The notes below the pieces were generated by a model. That model was given only the letters and a program-made list of their open reading frames with translations. It did no database searches and had not been told where the DNA came from. A stretch of 64,000 nucleotides of DNA, from positions 1 through 64,000 of the forward strand of contig JALHNH010000026.1 of NCBI GenBank assembly GCA_022843625.1, given 5' to 3'. Numbering within the stretch: position 1 is the first letter of the stretch; each line of letters begins with the position of its first letter. Position numbers and translations under genes: made by a program. Source of the stretch: Bryobacter sp. Its GTDB lineage: Bacteria; Acidobacteriota; Terriglobia; Bryobacterales; Bryobacteraceae. Positions 28,546 through 37,632 of this stretch are shown here, piece after piece.

Positions 28546-29445
28546 ATGCATATCCCGGACGGAATTTTATCTGCTCCGATTCTGGCTGGATTTGGCGCCG
28601 CGAGTTGTCTTGGCGTGATTTATTCGGCCAGGAAAGCGGAGGAGACAACGCAGGCACATCGCATTCCTTTATTGGGTGTGCTGGGTGCATTTGTATTTGC
28701 AGCCCAAATGGTGAACTTCCCGGTTGGCCCAGGTGCTAGCGGCCATCTGCTCGGCGGAGCGCTTCTGGCTGCGACGATCGGCCCCTGGGCCGCCAGCATC
28801 ACGATGACGGCAATTCTCCTCGTGCAGGCGCTGGTCTTTCAGGATGGTGGGGTTCTGGCACTGGCAGCCAATGTCTTCAACATGGCGATACTCGGAGTAT
28901 GGGCAGCGTGGCTCCCCTTCAAGACTTTGTCCCAGGCGGGCCACCCCCGGACCGGCCTCTTTATCGGCTCTCTACTTTCAGTCTTTCTCTCTGCAATCCT
29001 CGCGCTGGGGCAGGTATCGATCTCCAGCGGCGTGATGAGTCAGGGGCTCTGGATCTTCTGCCTTGGGCTATTCACTATCACCGGCGCAATTGAAGGCGCA
29101 GTCACGCTTGCGGCATGGCAAGCGATCGAAAGACTCGAAGGCAACACGCCCACGGCTGCGGTTACCGGGCCCAATCGGTATTGGATTCTGGGCATAAGCA
29201 TCGCTGTGATGCTAACCGGCGTCTTCTTCGCCTCAAGCTCGCCAGACGTTCTCGAGTACTTCCAACAGCAAACCGGCATTGCCGGCAATGGCACAAGCTT
29301 TGCGGCGCTCATGCCTGATTACGAATGGGGCAAATTCGATGGCGAATGGATGAGAAAGTCAGCAGCTGGAATTGCCGGTTTGATCTTTGTCTACGGTCTG
29401 AGTCTGCTGCTCTCCAAGCTGATTCCGCGCGGACAGCAACAGTAG
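28546..29445 (+). CDS. cbiM: Cobalt/nickel ECF transporter substrate component CbiM, with CbiN-like tail
   Basis: Substrate-binding membrane subunit of an energy-coupling-factor transporter for Co or Ni. The mature-type N-terminus MHIPDGILSAP (Met1 and His2 form the metal site) is intact, followed by NFPVGPGASGHLLGG and further helices. The last 85 residues form a PDGLE/CbiN-like unit (GVFFASSSPDVLEYFQQQ ... YGLSLLLSKL), so a separate CbiN is not needed. It starts the cbiM-cbiQ-cbiO operon, 30 bases from the divergent PIG-L gene. No cobalamin or Ni riboswitch fits in that spacer, and no cobalamin or hydrogenase gene is near to set specificity. Confidence 0.92.
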   Translation: MHIPDGILSAPILAGFGAASCLGVIYSARKAEETTQAHRIPLLGVLGAFVFAAQMVNFPVGPGASGHLLGGALLAATIGPWAASITMTAILLVQALVFQDGGVLALAANVFNMAILGVWAAWLPFKTLSQAGHPRTGLFIGSLLSVFLSAILALGQVSISSGVMSQGLWIFCLGLFTITGAIEGAVTLAAWQAIERLEGNTPTAAVTGPNRYWILGISIAVMLTGVFFASSSPDVLEYFQQQTGIAGNGTSFAALMPDYEWGKFDGEWMRKSAAGIAGLIFVYGLSLLLSKLIPRGQQQ

Positions 29446-29447
29446 TC

Positions 29448-30095
29448 ATGAAGCTGGATCCTCGCTGTGCCCTGCTCTTGTTGCTCGCCTATCTGGTTGC
29501 ACTGTCTTCACTCAGTCCAGGCCAGAATCTGCTGCTTGCCCTGATGTGTGTTCTGCCCGTGATCCTGCTGATCTTCAGCCCGCTGCCCAAAGCCGACCTC
29601 CTGGCCCAGGCAGCTTACGTGCTGCCGTTCTCTTTCGCAATTGCTGCCGTCGCACTGCTGCGCGGCAACACAGCTCAGGCCGTATTCTTTCTGCTGCGAA
29701 GCTACATTTCGATCCTCACGGTTTTGATCGTAACCAAACTTGTTTCCACGCTCGACCTGCTGCGAGCGATGGAGCGCCTGGGTGCACCAAAATTCCTGAT
29801 CATCGTCACGGAATTTCTCATGCGCTACCTCGAAGTGCTGCGGGCCGAGGCCGATGCAATGCGCCTGGCAGCCTTGTGCCGGGGTGCCGCCCAAAGCAAG
29901 TTGATCGCTGCCTCAAGCCTTGGCATGCTCTTCGTGCGCAGCCTCGAGCGCTCCACCGGAATCCATAATGCAATGCTGGCCCGTGGCTTCAGCGGAAGGC
30001 TGCCCCGGCTCTACCCGATGCAGTGGCACATCGCAGATAGCGTCACTCTCGTCGTCGGCCTCGCGGGAATCGCGGGCTTAAGGTGGGCTCTATGA
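29448..30095 (+). CDS. cbiQ: ECF transporter transmembrane component CbiQ
   Basis: A 215-aa T component that couples the ATPase to CbiM. About five helices are predicted, followed by the ECF coupling segments RLAALCRGAA and HNAMLARGFSGRLP (the two Ala-Arg-Gly-type motifs that contact the ATPase). I use the ATG at 29448 (MKLDPRCALLLLLAYL), two bases after the cbiM stop. The longer frame reading back into cbiM adds residues that are antisense-like and lack helices. Its stop overlaps the cbiO start (ATGA). Confidence 0.9.
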   Translation: MKLDPRCALLLLLAYLVALSSLSPGQNLLLALMCVLPVILLIFSPLPKADLLAQAAYVLPFSFAIAAVALLRGNTAQAVFFLLRSYISILTVLIVTKLVSTLDLLRAMERLGAPKFLIIVTEFLMRYLEVLRAEADAMRLAALCRGAAQSKLIAASSLGMLFVRSLERSTGIHNAMLARGFSGRLPRLYPMQWHIADSVTLVVGLAGIAGLRWAL

Positions 30096-30769
30096 TCCGC
30101 GTCTCAGACTTGCGCTATCAGTACTCAGACTCGGGGCCTGTTCTTCGTGGAATCAACTACGCACAAGGCAGCGGTGAAAGCGTTGCGCTGCTCGGGGCCA
30201 ATGGCTCTGGCAAGACAACTTTTGCCCTCCACTTGAACGGCATCCTCCAGGGGCAGGGCCAGATCGAAATCGACGGCATCCGCGTGGAGAGCCACACACT
30301 GGAGGCGGTGCGCCGCAAGGTCGGCTTTGTCTTTCAGTCTGCTGAGAATCAATTGTTTCTGCCTACCGTTCTCGAGGACGTCATGTTCGGCTTGCTCAAT
30401 CAAGGCGTCGGCGTTGAAGAGGCAAGACAGCGTGCCATGCAGATGATCGTGAGCCTCAACCTCGAAGCCTATGCCGAGAGAAACCCCTTCCATCTCAGCG
30501 CTGGAGAAAAGCGCCGCGCTGCGCTCGGAGGCGTCCTACTCATGGAGCCTGAAGTACTGATCCTCGACGAGCCCACCACCTTCCTCGACCCGCCCGGAAT
30601 CCGCAGTCTCAGCCAGATGCTCAATCGACAGTCGATGGCAAAAATCATCATTACGCATGATTCGAGATTCGCCATTGAAACCACAACGAGGGCCGTGTTT
30701 TTCGAGAAGGGGCAAATTGTGGCAGAAGGCCCCACCAGAGAAATCATCGACCGCTTCGGCTGGCTCTAG
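30092..30769 (+). CDS. cbiO: ECF transporter ATP-binding component CbiO
   Basis: A 225-aa ABC ATPase that drives the cbiMQ complex. Walker A GANGSGKT (35-42), Q-loop FVFQSAENQLF, signature HLSAGEKRRAALGG, Walker B VLILDEPT and H-loop IIITHD are all present. The ATG at 30092 overlaps the cbiQ stop by four bases; a GTG nine bases earlier is less likely. Only one ATPase gene is seen, so a homodimer is expected. The last 26 bases overlap the metallophosphoesterase gene tail to tail. Confidence 0.94.
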   Translation: MIRVSDLRYQYSDSGPVLRGINYAQGSGESVALLGANGSGKTTFALHLNGILQGQGQIEIDGIRVESHTLEAVRRKVGFVFQSAENQLFLPTVLEDVMFGLLNQGVGVEEARQRAMQMIVSLNLEAYAERNPFHLSAGEKRRAALGGVLLMEPEVLILDEPTTFLDPPGIRSLSQMLNRQSMAKIIITHDSRFAIETTTRAVFFEKGQIVAEGPTREIIDRFGWL

Positions 30770-31451
30770 CTGGCAACAAGGCCACCTGCCGGCCTGTCGC
30801 CACATAGATTTCGTGTCGGCCCAGAATGGCCTTCACCTCTTTTGGCAGGCTCGTTTTGGACACATCCATCCCGGCCGCAAAGGGCGAGAATGCGGGCAAA
30901 ACAGTAGCCGTCTTGCTCACCAGAAATGCAGGAACCCGTCGATTGACGCCAGCATCATCACGCAAGTTGATAGCAGGGTGTAGATGCCCCAGCAGGTAAT
31001 GCCCGGCATCGGGAAGCTCCAGGTGCAAGCGGTCTCCGTGAAGGCCGAGCAGATTCCCTTCCCTCCAGGACGCCGCCACCTCAATCGGCAGATGCCCGAA
31101 ATCGCGCACCACCGCGCGGTCGTGATTGCCCTGCACAACCCTTACCTTGCACTTCGCGAGAACAGAGCGCAAGGCAATTTCAATAAACTCGCGCTCAGCC
31201 GCCATCGGGCTCGGGGCATGAACCGTATCGCCGAGAAAGACAGTCTCAGATGGCTCAAAGAAATCGAGAACAGCTTGGAGTCTGTCGAGGATCCCACCAT
31301 CGGTCGTAGGCCCAAGCTGGCCTCGCCGACGCTGCGCAAAGCCATAACCGAGATGCGCATCGGCGATCATCAGCGTGCGGCTTTCATGCAGAAACAAAGC
31401 TCCGCTGCCATGAGCAATCCGGCCGGGAGCAATCTCGATACTTAGTTCCAT
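30744..31451 (-). CDS. pdeM: Ligase-associated metallophosphoesterase (MPE)
   Basis: A 235-aa binuclear metallophosphoesterase of the calcineurin-like fold: MIADAHLGYG, VFLGDTVHAP, VVQGNHDR and LLGHLHPAI supply the metal ligands in the family order. In Pseudomonas the homologue clustered with ligase, Lhr-type helicase and exonuclease is a Mn-dependent DNA endonuclease. It is the last gene of the four-gene repair operon, and its start overlaps the helicase stop region by ten bases. It converges on cbiO with a 26-base overlap. The DNA-repair role is inferred from the cluster. Confidence 0.9.
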   Translation of the reverse strand: MELSIEIAPGRIAHGSGALFLHESRTLMIADAHLGYGFAQRRRGQLGPTTDGGILDRLQAVLDFFEPSETVFLGDTVHAPSPMAAEREFIEIALRSVLAKCKVRVVQGNHDRAVVRDFGHLPIEVAASWREGNLLGLHGDRLHLELPDAGHYLLGHLHPAINLRDDAGVNRRVPAFLVSKTATVLPAFSPFAAGMDVSKTSLPKEVKAILGRHEIYVATGRQVALLPARASRSGR

Positions 31452-33964
31452 TCTTCGTACATCCCGGCAACGATTTCATCTAGAGCCTTGTCTGGATCCT
31501 GGGCAATCAAAGCTTCCCGGTTGAAGCCTGAGAAGAGAGGGATGGCGAAGGGGCTAGGGCGCTCCAGATCGTAAACTTCCCAGGGGTCGACAAAAATTCG
31601 CGCAGCCGCCCTGCAGGCCGCAGCACCATCGAGATCATCCTCCAACACCTCGCGAATTGCTTCGCGCAAGAGGGGATGGTTCGGCTCGTAGCGTCGAAAT
31701 GTCTCAAAAAGCAGACGGCCACTCCAGCTTGCGGCGCGCTTCTGCGATCCCGGATTGCTCGCATTGCGCCTGGCCATCAGTTGGCCAGTCTCGCAGATCG
31801 GGCGAAACTTGGCACCCAGCAATTCTGTCTTGTCGAGCGCAGCTTCGAGATCACGCTCAAAGTTCTCCGGGTTGAAAACAGCACGCAACCGGTCTGCGCC
31901 GGGCGCACGTTTGGCCCCAAAGCTCAGCAGGAAACTGTGGTCGTCAAAGTTCCCCACCATCGAACCAAACTCCTCTCCAAGCCGGTGGCTCAACGTCCAG
32001 ATCATCGAACGATTCACGCTGCGCCCAGCCACGTGATGAAAGAGGTAAATGAGGGACCGTTGGCTGGGCACTCTCTCAACAAGAACCGGGCAATCCACCG
32101 GCAAAGGCGTCGCAAGATACTGCCTGTCGAGATAGGCAACCACGCGACGCGCAATCGAAGCACTGACACCCCATTCCGACTCAAGTACCCGCACGCATTC
32201 GCGGCTCCCCCCAGACTCATGAGCCGCACGCAGGCTCCGTCGAAGCCGCAATTCCTCTTCAGCCAGGCGAGCGGTGAGGCTCATCTTGCCACCCATCCAG
32301 CGCGGCGTCCGCACCCGTTCTCCCTTGGCTGCTTCTACAACTGCGACATTGGCGTGGAAGCGCTTCACCACAACGCTCTTGCCACCAATGACAAAGGCCT
32401 CTCCTGGCTGCAGAGCCGTCAGGAAGCTCTCCTCAACCTCTCCCAAACGATGCTGGTTCCGGTTCACAACTCTAACCGCAAAGTCATCGCTGATCGTTCC
32501 AATATTTTGATAATAGGCACGCGCAACCCTGCGGTTGGCTACACAAAATTTACCGTCACGCAGCTTGATTTTTCCATACTCCGCATTCTGCCCAAGCACG
32601 GTTCCACCGCCAGCAAGATAGTGCAGCACAGCATCAAAGTCTTCGCGCTTCAGGTCTTGAAAAGGGCCCGCGCGCTGAATCAGTTCGTACGCCTCTTCCA
32701 TCGAATGCTCACGCTCCACTGCCAGCCCGAGCAATGCCTGAGCGAGCACATCCAGTGGAGCCTCAGGCATCTTCAACTGATCCAGACGGCCAGCCTTCAC
32801 CGCAGCGCGAATCGCGATGCACTCGAGCAAGTCGGGCAGACTCAGCGGCACCAGCGCACCTACGGCATGGCCACCAATCCTGTGCCCACCGCGGCCCAAA
32901 CGCTGCAACGCCCGGCTCACCCCGCGCGGTGCTCCCAGCAGAAGCACCTGATCCACTCCTGCAAAGTCCACGCCCATCTCGAGGCTTGAAGAGCACACCA
33001 CCGCGCGCAACTTGCCCTCTGCCAATTGGTCTTCCACCCAGAGCCGTTTCTCCCGGTCGAGCGAAGCATGATGCACTTCAATATCGTTTTCGAGATCGGG
33101 AAGCAACACTTTCAACGCCAGCCCAAGCCGCTCTGCAGCGCTTCTGGTTTGCGTGAAGACCAGCGAACACTTGGCACGCCCCACCAGATCAGCCACCACA
33201 TGAGCAACGCGGTAGGGATTGAATCCCGCTGCCGGCAACGTCGTTTCATCGGGTACTGGTGCAATCTCAAGACGGTGTACGCGTTGCGTCAACGCCTGTG
33301 TGATGGCACATTCCCGTTTCCCGACAAGCAAACGAGCCACGGCCTCAACCGGCGCAGCCGTCGCACTCAAACCGATGCGCTGCATCGGCTTCCCCCCCCG
33401 TGCCTCAAGCCGCTCAAGGCTAATCGCAAGCAGGCTGCCACGCTTGGATTCACAAAAGCTGTGGATCTCATCGACGATGACGCACAGAGGCCGAAATCCG
33501 TCCCGCCACTGTGCCTGGCTCAGCAGGCTGCTCAGGCTCTCGGGTGTGGTTAACAGAAGATGTGGCTTGAGCTTGTTCATCTTCTGCCGGTCGCTAAGCG
33601 AAGTGTCCCCTGTACGGGTTTCCTGTCGAATGCGTTGGGATGCCGGAAGACTCTGATTCAGAGCCTCAAGCGGCGCTCTGAGATTGCGATCAATATCCCG
33701 GTTGAGGCTACGTAGCGGAGAAACGTAGACCACATAAGTGGCATTCTCGAGCTTGTTCTTCGACGCAAGTTTCCCCAATGCCGAAAGCGCACTCAGAAAA
33801 GCCGCCAGGGTCTTGCCACTCCCGGTAGGCGCCAGTATCAGCGTGTTCTCCGACTTGAGCGTGTGCGGCAGTGCCAGCTTTTGAATCTCGCTGAAGCCTG
33901 GAAAGCGCTGGGCAAACCATTCGGTCAATGGTGGATAAAGCCTATTGCGCAAGCGAGCGCTCAT
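31442..33964 (-). CDS. Ligase-associated DEXH-box DNA helicase (Lhr-Core type)
   Basis: An 840-aa superfamily 2 helicase. Motif I is LAPTGSGKTLAAF (45-57), motif II VDEIHSF, motif III GLSATAAPVEAV and motif VI QRLGRGGHRIGG. The Lhr-specific winged-helix and C-terminal domains follow. The length matches the Lhr-Core proteins found next to bacterial ATP-dependent ligases, shorter than full-length Lhr. It would unwind RNA:DNA or DNA duplexes with 3'-5' polarity. It overlaps the ligase gene upstream by 23 bases and the MPE gene downstream by ten, so all are translated as a set. Confidence 0.93.
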   Translation of the reverse strand: MSARLRNRLYPPLTEWFAQRFPGFSEIQKLALPHTLKSENTLILAPTGSGKTLAAFLSALSALGKLASKNKLENATYVVYVSPLRSLNRDIDRNLRAPLEALNQSLPASQRIRQETRTGDTSLSDRQKMNKLKPHLLLTTPESLSSLLSQAQWRDGFRPLCVIVDEIHSFCESKRGSLLAISLERLEARGGKPMQRIGLSATAAPVEAVARLLVGKRECAITQALTQRVHRLEIAPVPDETTLPAAGFNPYRVAHVVADLVGRAKCSLVFTQTRSAAERLGLALKVLLPDLENDIEVHHASLDREKRLWVEDQLAEGKLRAVVCSSSLEMGVDFAGVDQVLLLGAPRGVSRALQRLGRGGHRIGGHAVGALVPLSLPDLLECIAIRAAVKAGRLDQLKMPEAPLDVLAQALLGLAVEREHSMEEAYELIQRAGPFQDLKREDFDAVLHYLAGGGTVLGQNAEYGKIKLRDGKFCVANRRVARAYYQNIGTISDDFAVRVVNRNQHRLGEVEESFLTALQPGEAFVIGGKSVVVKRFHANVAVVEAAKGERVRTPRWMGGKMSLTARLAEEELRLRRSLRAAHESGGSRECVRVLESEWGVSASIARRVVAYLDRQYLATPLPVDCPVLVERVPSQRSLIYLFHHVAGRSVNRSMIWTLSHRLGEEFGSMVGNFDDHSFLLSFGAKRAPGADRLRAVFNPENFERDLEAALDKTELLGAKFRPICETGQLMARRNASNPGSQKRAASWSGRLLFETFRRYEPNHPLLREAIREVLEDDLDGAAACRAAARIFVDPWEVYDLERPSPFAIPLFSGFNREALIAQDPDKALDEIVAGMYEEWN

Positions 33965-35567
33965 AGAGCCCCTTCACCTGATCGAGCGTATCGGCATCCT
34001 CAGCCTTCTTGTCTTTTCTCCAACGCAAGATACGGGGAAACCGCAGGGCAAAACCGCTCTTGTGACGCGGGCTTTTCTGCAAGCCGTCAAAGGCCACTTC
34101 CAAAACCACCTGCGGCTCAACCAGCGTCACTCTTCCATATCGCTCTTTGGCAATCGATCGAAAGACCTTCGTCAGCTCACGAATTTCATCATCCGTCAGG
34201 CCTGAATACGCCTTGCCCACATTCAGAAAGCGCTCGCCGTCTCGCACGGCAAAGGTGTAATCGCTGAGCATCGTGGCACGTCTCCCAGTGCCCTGCTCCG
34301 CAGCAGTCACTACAACATCGAGACTGGCATAGGCGCGCTTCACTTTGAGCCAGTTCGAGCTGCGCCGGCCCGATTCATAAAGACTTCCTGCACGCTTGAG
34401 CAGAAGCCCTTCATTCCCTCGACTGCGAGCCAACTGAAAAGTCTCCTCGATGTTCTCAGCCAGATCCACGCGCCGCTGGGCAGAGATCAGCAGCGGCAAG
34501 GACTTGCCCTCAAAAAGAGCCTCCAGCCGCTGCCGCCGTAGCTCAATCGGCATGTCCAGCAGAAGTTCTTTGTCCCGGTATAAAAGGTCATAACCAATAA
34601 AGGCAACCGGAACCTCAGCGATCAGCTTTTCGCTCACCTTCTTGCGTGCCAGCCGCGTTTGCAGCACCGTGAAATTGAGAGCACGGTCATTCTGCCAGGC
34701 CAGCACTTCTCCGTCCACAATGCCGTTGCCCACGATGCCGGCAAAGGCAGCAGCAATCTCCGGGAAAGCCTTTGTTGTGTCTTCCAAACCTCGGGTGAAA
34801 ATAGCAACCTTGCCATGTTCAAAGTGAACCTGGCTTCGAATGCCGTCGAATTTGTCCTCTACAAACCAGTCGTTTGCCGCTGGCAGTTCAGCGGCTTCAT
34901 CGAAAGACCGGGCCAGCATAAACTCCATTGGGTGAAAGAGCCGCGCCTCGAGTGTATGCAGGAGATTTTGTCTTGCGCAGACGGCAACCTCCGAAAGATC
35001 TCCGGCCCGATTGGAAGCTGCTCGAACGGCAGCCAGGCTCACTCCGCAGGATTCGGCAATCGCCTCTTCCACCAGTTTCTGCTGCAAGCCAATGCGAAAG
35101 CTACCAGTAATCACTTTCAGAAAATACTTCGTCGTGAGCCGATTCTGCCGACGTACCGCCTCAGCCAAAATCGCCGCTTTGTCTTCTGCCCTCCGAGCCG
35201 CAAACAACCGCATGTAGCAAGCCTCTGCCGCTTCCAGACTCATGGGAGTGTCCGTAGTCTTGCCATGCAAAAGCAGACTGATCGTCTCGCTGGTATCACC
35301 GACTTCGCGCTGACAAAAGCGAAACAGCTCGGCGTCAACGCCGGTAGCCAGCAATGCCGCATCCCGCAGCACCGAGCGGCCGATACTCAGCTTCTTCTCG
35401 CCAACACCCGAAACCGGCTGCCCGCTCATGAAGCCAACAGCACGCCTCAAATCGGCATTACTTTGCTCGCCCAGCCAAACAGCCAAAAGCTTCACCTTCC
35501 GATTCCGGCTTGAGGTGTTGGCAATCTGATCGAGGATTCGCGCCAGTCCGTCCATGGAGCCGTTCAT
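33942..35567 (-). CDS. ATP-dependent DNA ligase (ligase-associated repair cluster)
   Basis: A 541-aa ATP-dependent ligase. An N-terminal DNA-binding domain (1-200) is followed by the nucleotidyltransferase core with motif I EDKFDGIRSQ, where K239 is the adenylated lysine. Further blocks are IFTRGLEDTTKAFPE (motif III region), VDGEVLAW, EGLLLKRAGSLYESGRRSSNWLK (motifs IV-V), and an OB-fold C-terminus. It is distinct from the NAD-dependent LigA used for replication. The ATG at 35567 overlaps the exonuclease stop (ATGA); a second ATG lies 12 bases in. It is the second gene of the exonuclease-ligase-helicase-MPE operon. Confidence 0.94.
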   Translation of the reverse strand: MNGSMDGLARILDQIANTSSRNRKVKLLAVWLGEQSNADLRRAVGFMSGQPVSGVGEKKLSIGRSVLRDAALLATGVDAELFRFCQREVGDTSETISLLLHGKTTDTPMSLEAAEACYMRLFAARRAEDKAAILAEAVRRQNRLTTKYFLKVITGSFRIGLQQKLVEEAIAESCGVSLAAVRAASNRAGDLSEVAVCARQNLLHTLEARLFHPMEFMLARSFDEAAELPAANDWFVEDKFDGIRSQVHFEHGKVAIFTRGLEDTTKAFPEIAAAFAGIVGNGIVDGEVLAWQNDRALNFTVLQTRLARKKVSEKLIAEVPVAFIGYDLLYRDKELLLDMPIELRRQRLEALFEGKSLPLLISAQRRVDLAENIEETFQLARSRGNEGLLLKRAGSLYESGRRSSNWLKVKRAYASLDVVVTAAEQGTGRRATMLSDYTFAVRDGERFLNVGKAYSGLTDDEIRELTKVFRSIAKERYGRVTLVEPQVVLEVAFDGLQKSPRHKSGFALRFPRILRWRKDKKAEDADTLDQVKGLYERSLAQ

Positions 35568-36568
35568 TCTGCCTGAATCGACTCCTCTTCGGAATTTCGC
35601 AGGCGAGCTCTTGCAGGTGCCGAGGCATCAAAGCCCAGGTCTCGCAGTTGACGGGCAAACATTTCCGTATAGCCGTGGATTACATCGATTTTCTTTGCCC
35701 CGGATCGCTGTACCATCTCCAGCAATTCGTCAAAGTCTCCGTGATCGCTGTACGGAATCAACTTCTCGGCACCAGATCGCAATCGCGCATTATCCAATTG
35801 AGCCCAACCAGAGACATATGCCACTCGCATGTTCTTGCCCGCTGATTCCAACTGCCTTCTCATGCCCGGCACAACAACCAGCGCCTGCCCCTCCGTCTGA
35901 CTGGATTCGTATGGTTTCCATCCTCGAAAGCTAAACCCGTTCGCCTCATATATCGGTATGTACTTCGCAATCGCTCCATGCACTGCAGTTGCAATCCCCG
36001 CCTGCGTCAGGCAATGCACGATTTCCTGCCCGCGTCCCAGCGGATAGCCCATAAAGACAGGAGTTGCTCCCTCTGCAAGGCACTCACGTGCAAAATCGGC
36101 GATTTCGGCTTTCGCCTGTTCACGAGACAGAAAATGAAAAATCGGTAATCCAAAGGTGGACTCGAGAATCAGGTGGTCGCACTCTATGATCTGCGTCTGC
36201 TGGCCACACAAAGGTGGACTCAGCTTAATGTCACCGGTGTAAACAATCCGCTCGTTCTTGTACTCGATCAGCAATTGGGCCGCACCGAGAATGTGCCCAG
36301 CTGGGTAGCAGGTGATTCGTGCCCCTTTCCAATCCCGTGATTGGCCATAGTCGAGCGGCTCGAGCGATTGCTTCAAGGCATCGTTGCCAGGCCAACGCAT
36401 CCTATAGATTTCAAGGGAGATACTGGTTCCGATGACGGTCTCTGAGTAGTATCGGGCATGGTCGCTGTGAGCGTGAGAGATCCAGGCTGCTGGTTTTGAA
36501 ACCTGGGGGTCCAGCCACAAATCAATATCAACGGCGTGGATTCCTTCGCTCGAATACTGAAGATTCAT
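35564..36568 (-). CDS. Ligase-associated DNA exonuclease (beta-lactamase/CASP fold)
   Basis: A 334-aa metallo-beta-lactamase/beta-CASP nuclease related to Artemis, Pso2 and CPSF-73. The metal site SHAHSDHARYY lies at 31-41. Further family blocks are YPAGHILGAAQLLIEY and YTGDIKLSPP, with a Cys instead of the usual Glu-Pro text before ECDHLILESTFG. The C-terminal motif YSDHGDFDELLEMV is present. The start is the ATG at 36568 (MNLQYSSEGIHAVDIDLWLD); the longer frame from 36652 adds a non-conserved stretch. It opens the repair operon, and the divergent spacer to 36675 (106 bases) must hold the promoter. I see no LexA box there. Confidence 0.91.
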   Translation of the reverse strand: MNLQYSSEGIHAVDIDLWLDPQVSKPAAWISHAHSDHARYYSETVIGTSISLEIYRMRWPGNDALKQSLEPLDYGQSRDWKGARITCYPAGHILGAAQLLIEYKNERIVYTGDIKLSPPLCGQQTQIIECDHLILESTFGLPIFHFLSREQAKAEIADFARECLAEGATPVFMGYPLGRGQEIVHCLTQAGIATAVHGAIAKYIPIYEANGFSFRGWKPYESSQTEGQALVVVPGMRRQLESAGKNMRVAYVSGWAQLDNARLRSGAEKLIPYSDHGDFDELLEMVQRSGAKKIDVIHGYTEMFARQLRDLGFDASAPARARLRNSEEESIQAE

Positions 36569-36674
36569 TAGCTTTGTTAATGTGATGCGCCCCAAATGCC
36601 TTTGACTGAAAATACAAGATCTCCGCGCTCCTTGCGGCATCTCTTCAATCAAGGGATAAGATCAAGACAAAACA

Positions 36675-37628
36675 ATGCCAACTCAGACTTTTCCGTCCTG
36701 GATGAAACTCGCTTTGGCCGCTGCCGGCTTCTACAACATTGTTTGGGGAGCCATTGTGATTTTCGCCCCGAACCTCTTCTTCGACCTCGCCGGTCTGGCC
36801 CGTCCTAACTACCCGGAGCTCTGGCAATGTATCGGCATGATTGTGGGAGTTTACGGTGTGGGCTATTGGATCGCCTCCAGCGACCCTGTTCGCCACTGGC
36901 CTATTGTCCTTGTCGGGCTTCTGGGTAAGATCCTCGGACCCATTGGCATGGTAAAAGCTCTATGGGAAGGTCGCTTCCCAATGTCTTTTGCCTGGATCAA
37001 CCTCACCAATGATCTGATCTGGTGGCTCCCCTTTGCCTTGATCCTGATTCATGCGGCCAAAGAGACAGAAGACAAACAGCGGGTTTTCTCGCCAGATATC
37101 CAGGGTTGGGCGATGAGAGCCAAGTCACAATTTGGTCTCAGCATTCTCGAACATTCTAAGTTGCGTCCGGTACTTCTTGTATTCCTTCGCCATGTAGGAT
37201 GCACCTTTTGCCGTGAGGCGCTGGCCGATCTTCATGCGAACCGGGCAGACATCGAAGCCTCAGGAACGCAAATCGTTTTGGTTCACATGGGCCGCGAAGA
37301 GACAGCCGAAAGCGTACTGCAGAAATATAAGTTGGCCGACGTTCCCAGAGTGTGGGACCCGAAGTTGTCTCTCTATCGTGCGTTTGGTCTTGAAAAGGGC
37401 GCGCTGGCACAATTGCTTGGCCCCAAAGTCTGGCTCCGTGGATTCAAAGCAGGCTTCCTTGGCAAACATGGAGTGGGCGGAGCAGACGGCGATGTCACCC
37501 AAATGCCCGGAGTCTTTCTTGTATTCCACGGTGAAATCCTGAAGTCTTACCGTCACCAGAGTGCTGCAGACCGGCCTGACTATGTCGCCCTGGTCAGTGA
37601 GATGAACGATACCCCGGCTTCGCGCTAA
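36675..37628 (+). CDS. Membrane protein fused to a thioredoxin-fold (AhpC/TSA, SelL-like) domain
   Basis: A 317-aa two-part protein. Residues 10-130 hold four membrane helices (MKLALAAAGFYNIVWGAIVI, QCIGMIVGVYGVGYW, WPIVLVGLLGKILGP, IWWLPFALILI). Residues 155-310 form a peroxiredoxin-like domain with a CxxC site C176-T-F-C179 in FLRHVGCTFCREALADL, the AhpC/TSA_2 or SelL-related pattern, then TQMPGVFLVFHGEILKSYRH. It would be a membrane-tethered thiol oxidoreductase facing the cytoplasm. It lies four bases before the FAD oxidoreductase gene, so they are likely one operon. Confidence 0.82.
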   Translation: MPTQTFPSWMKLALAAAGFYNIVWGAIVIFAPNLFFDLAGLARPNYPELWQCIGMIVGVYGVGYWIASSDPVRHWPIVLVGLLGKILGPIGMVKALWEGRFPMSFAWINLTNDLIWWLPFALILIHAAKETEDKQRVFSPDIQGWAMRAKSQFGLSILEHSKLRPVLLVFLRHVGCTFCREALADLHANRADIEASGTQIVLVHMGREETAESVLQKYKLADVPRVWDPKLSLYRAFGLEKGALAQLLGPKVWLRGFKAGFLGKHGVGGADGDVTQMPGVFLVFHGEILKSYRHQSAADRPDYVALVSEMNDTPASR

Positions 37629-37632
37629 GCGG

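Noticed and set aside
31676-32989. 437-codon plus-strand frame opposite the Lhr-type helicase
   Set aside because: Shadow of the helicase gene; composition is unlike a real protein and there is no ribosome-binding site.
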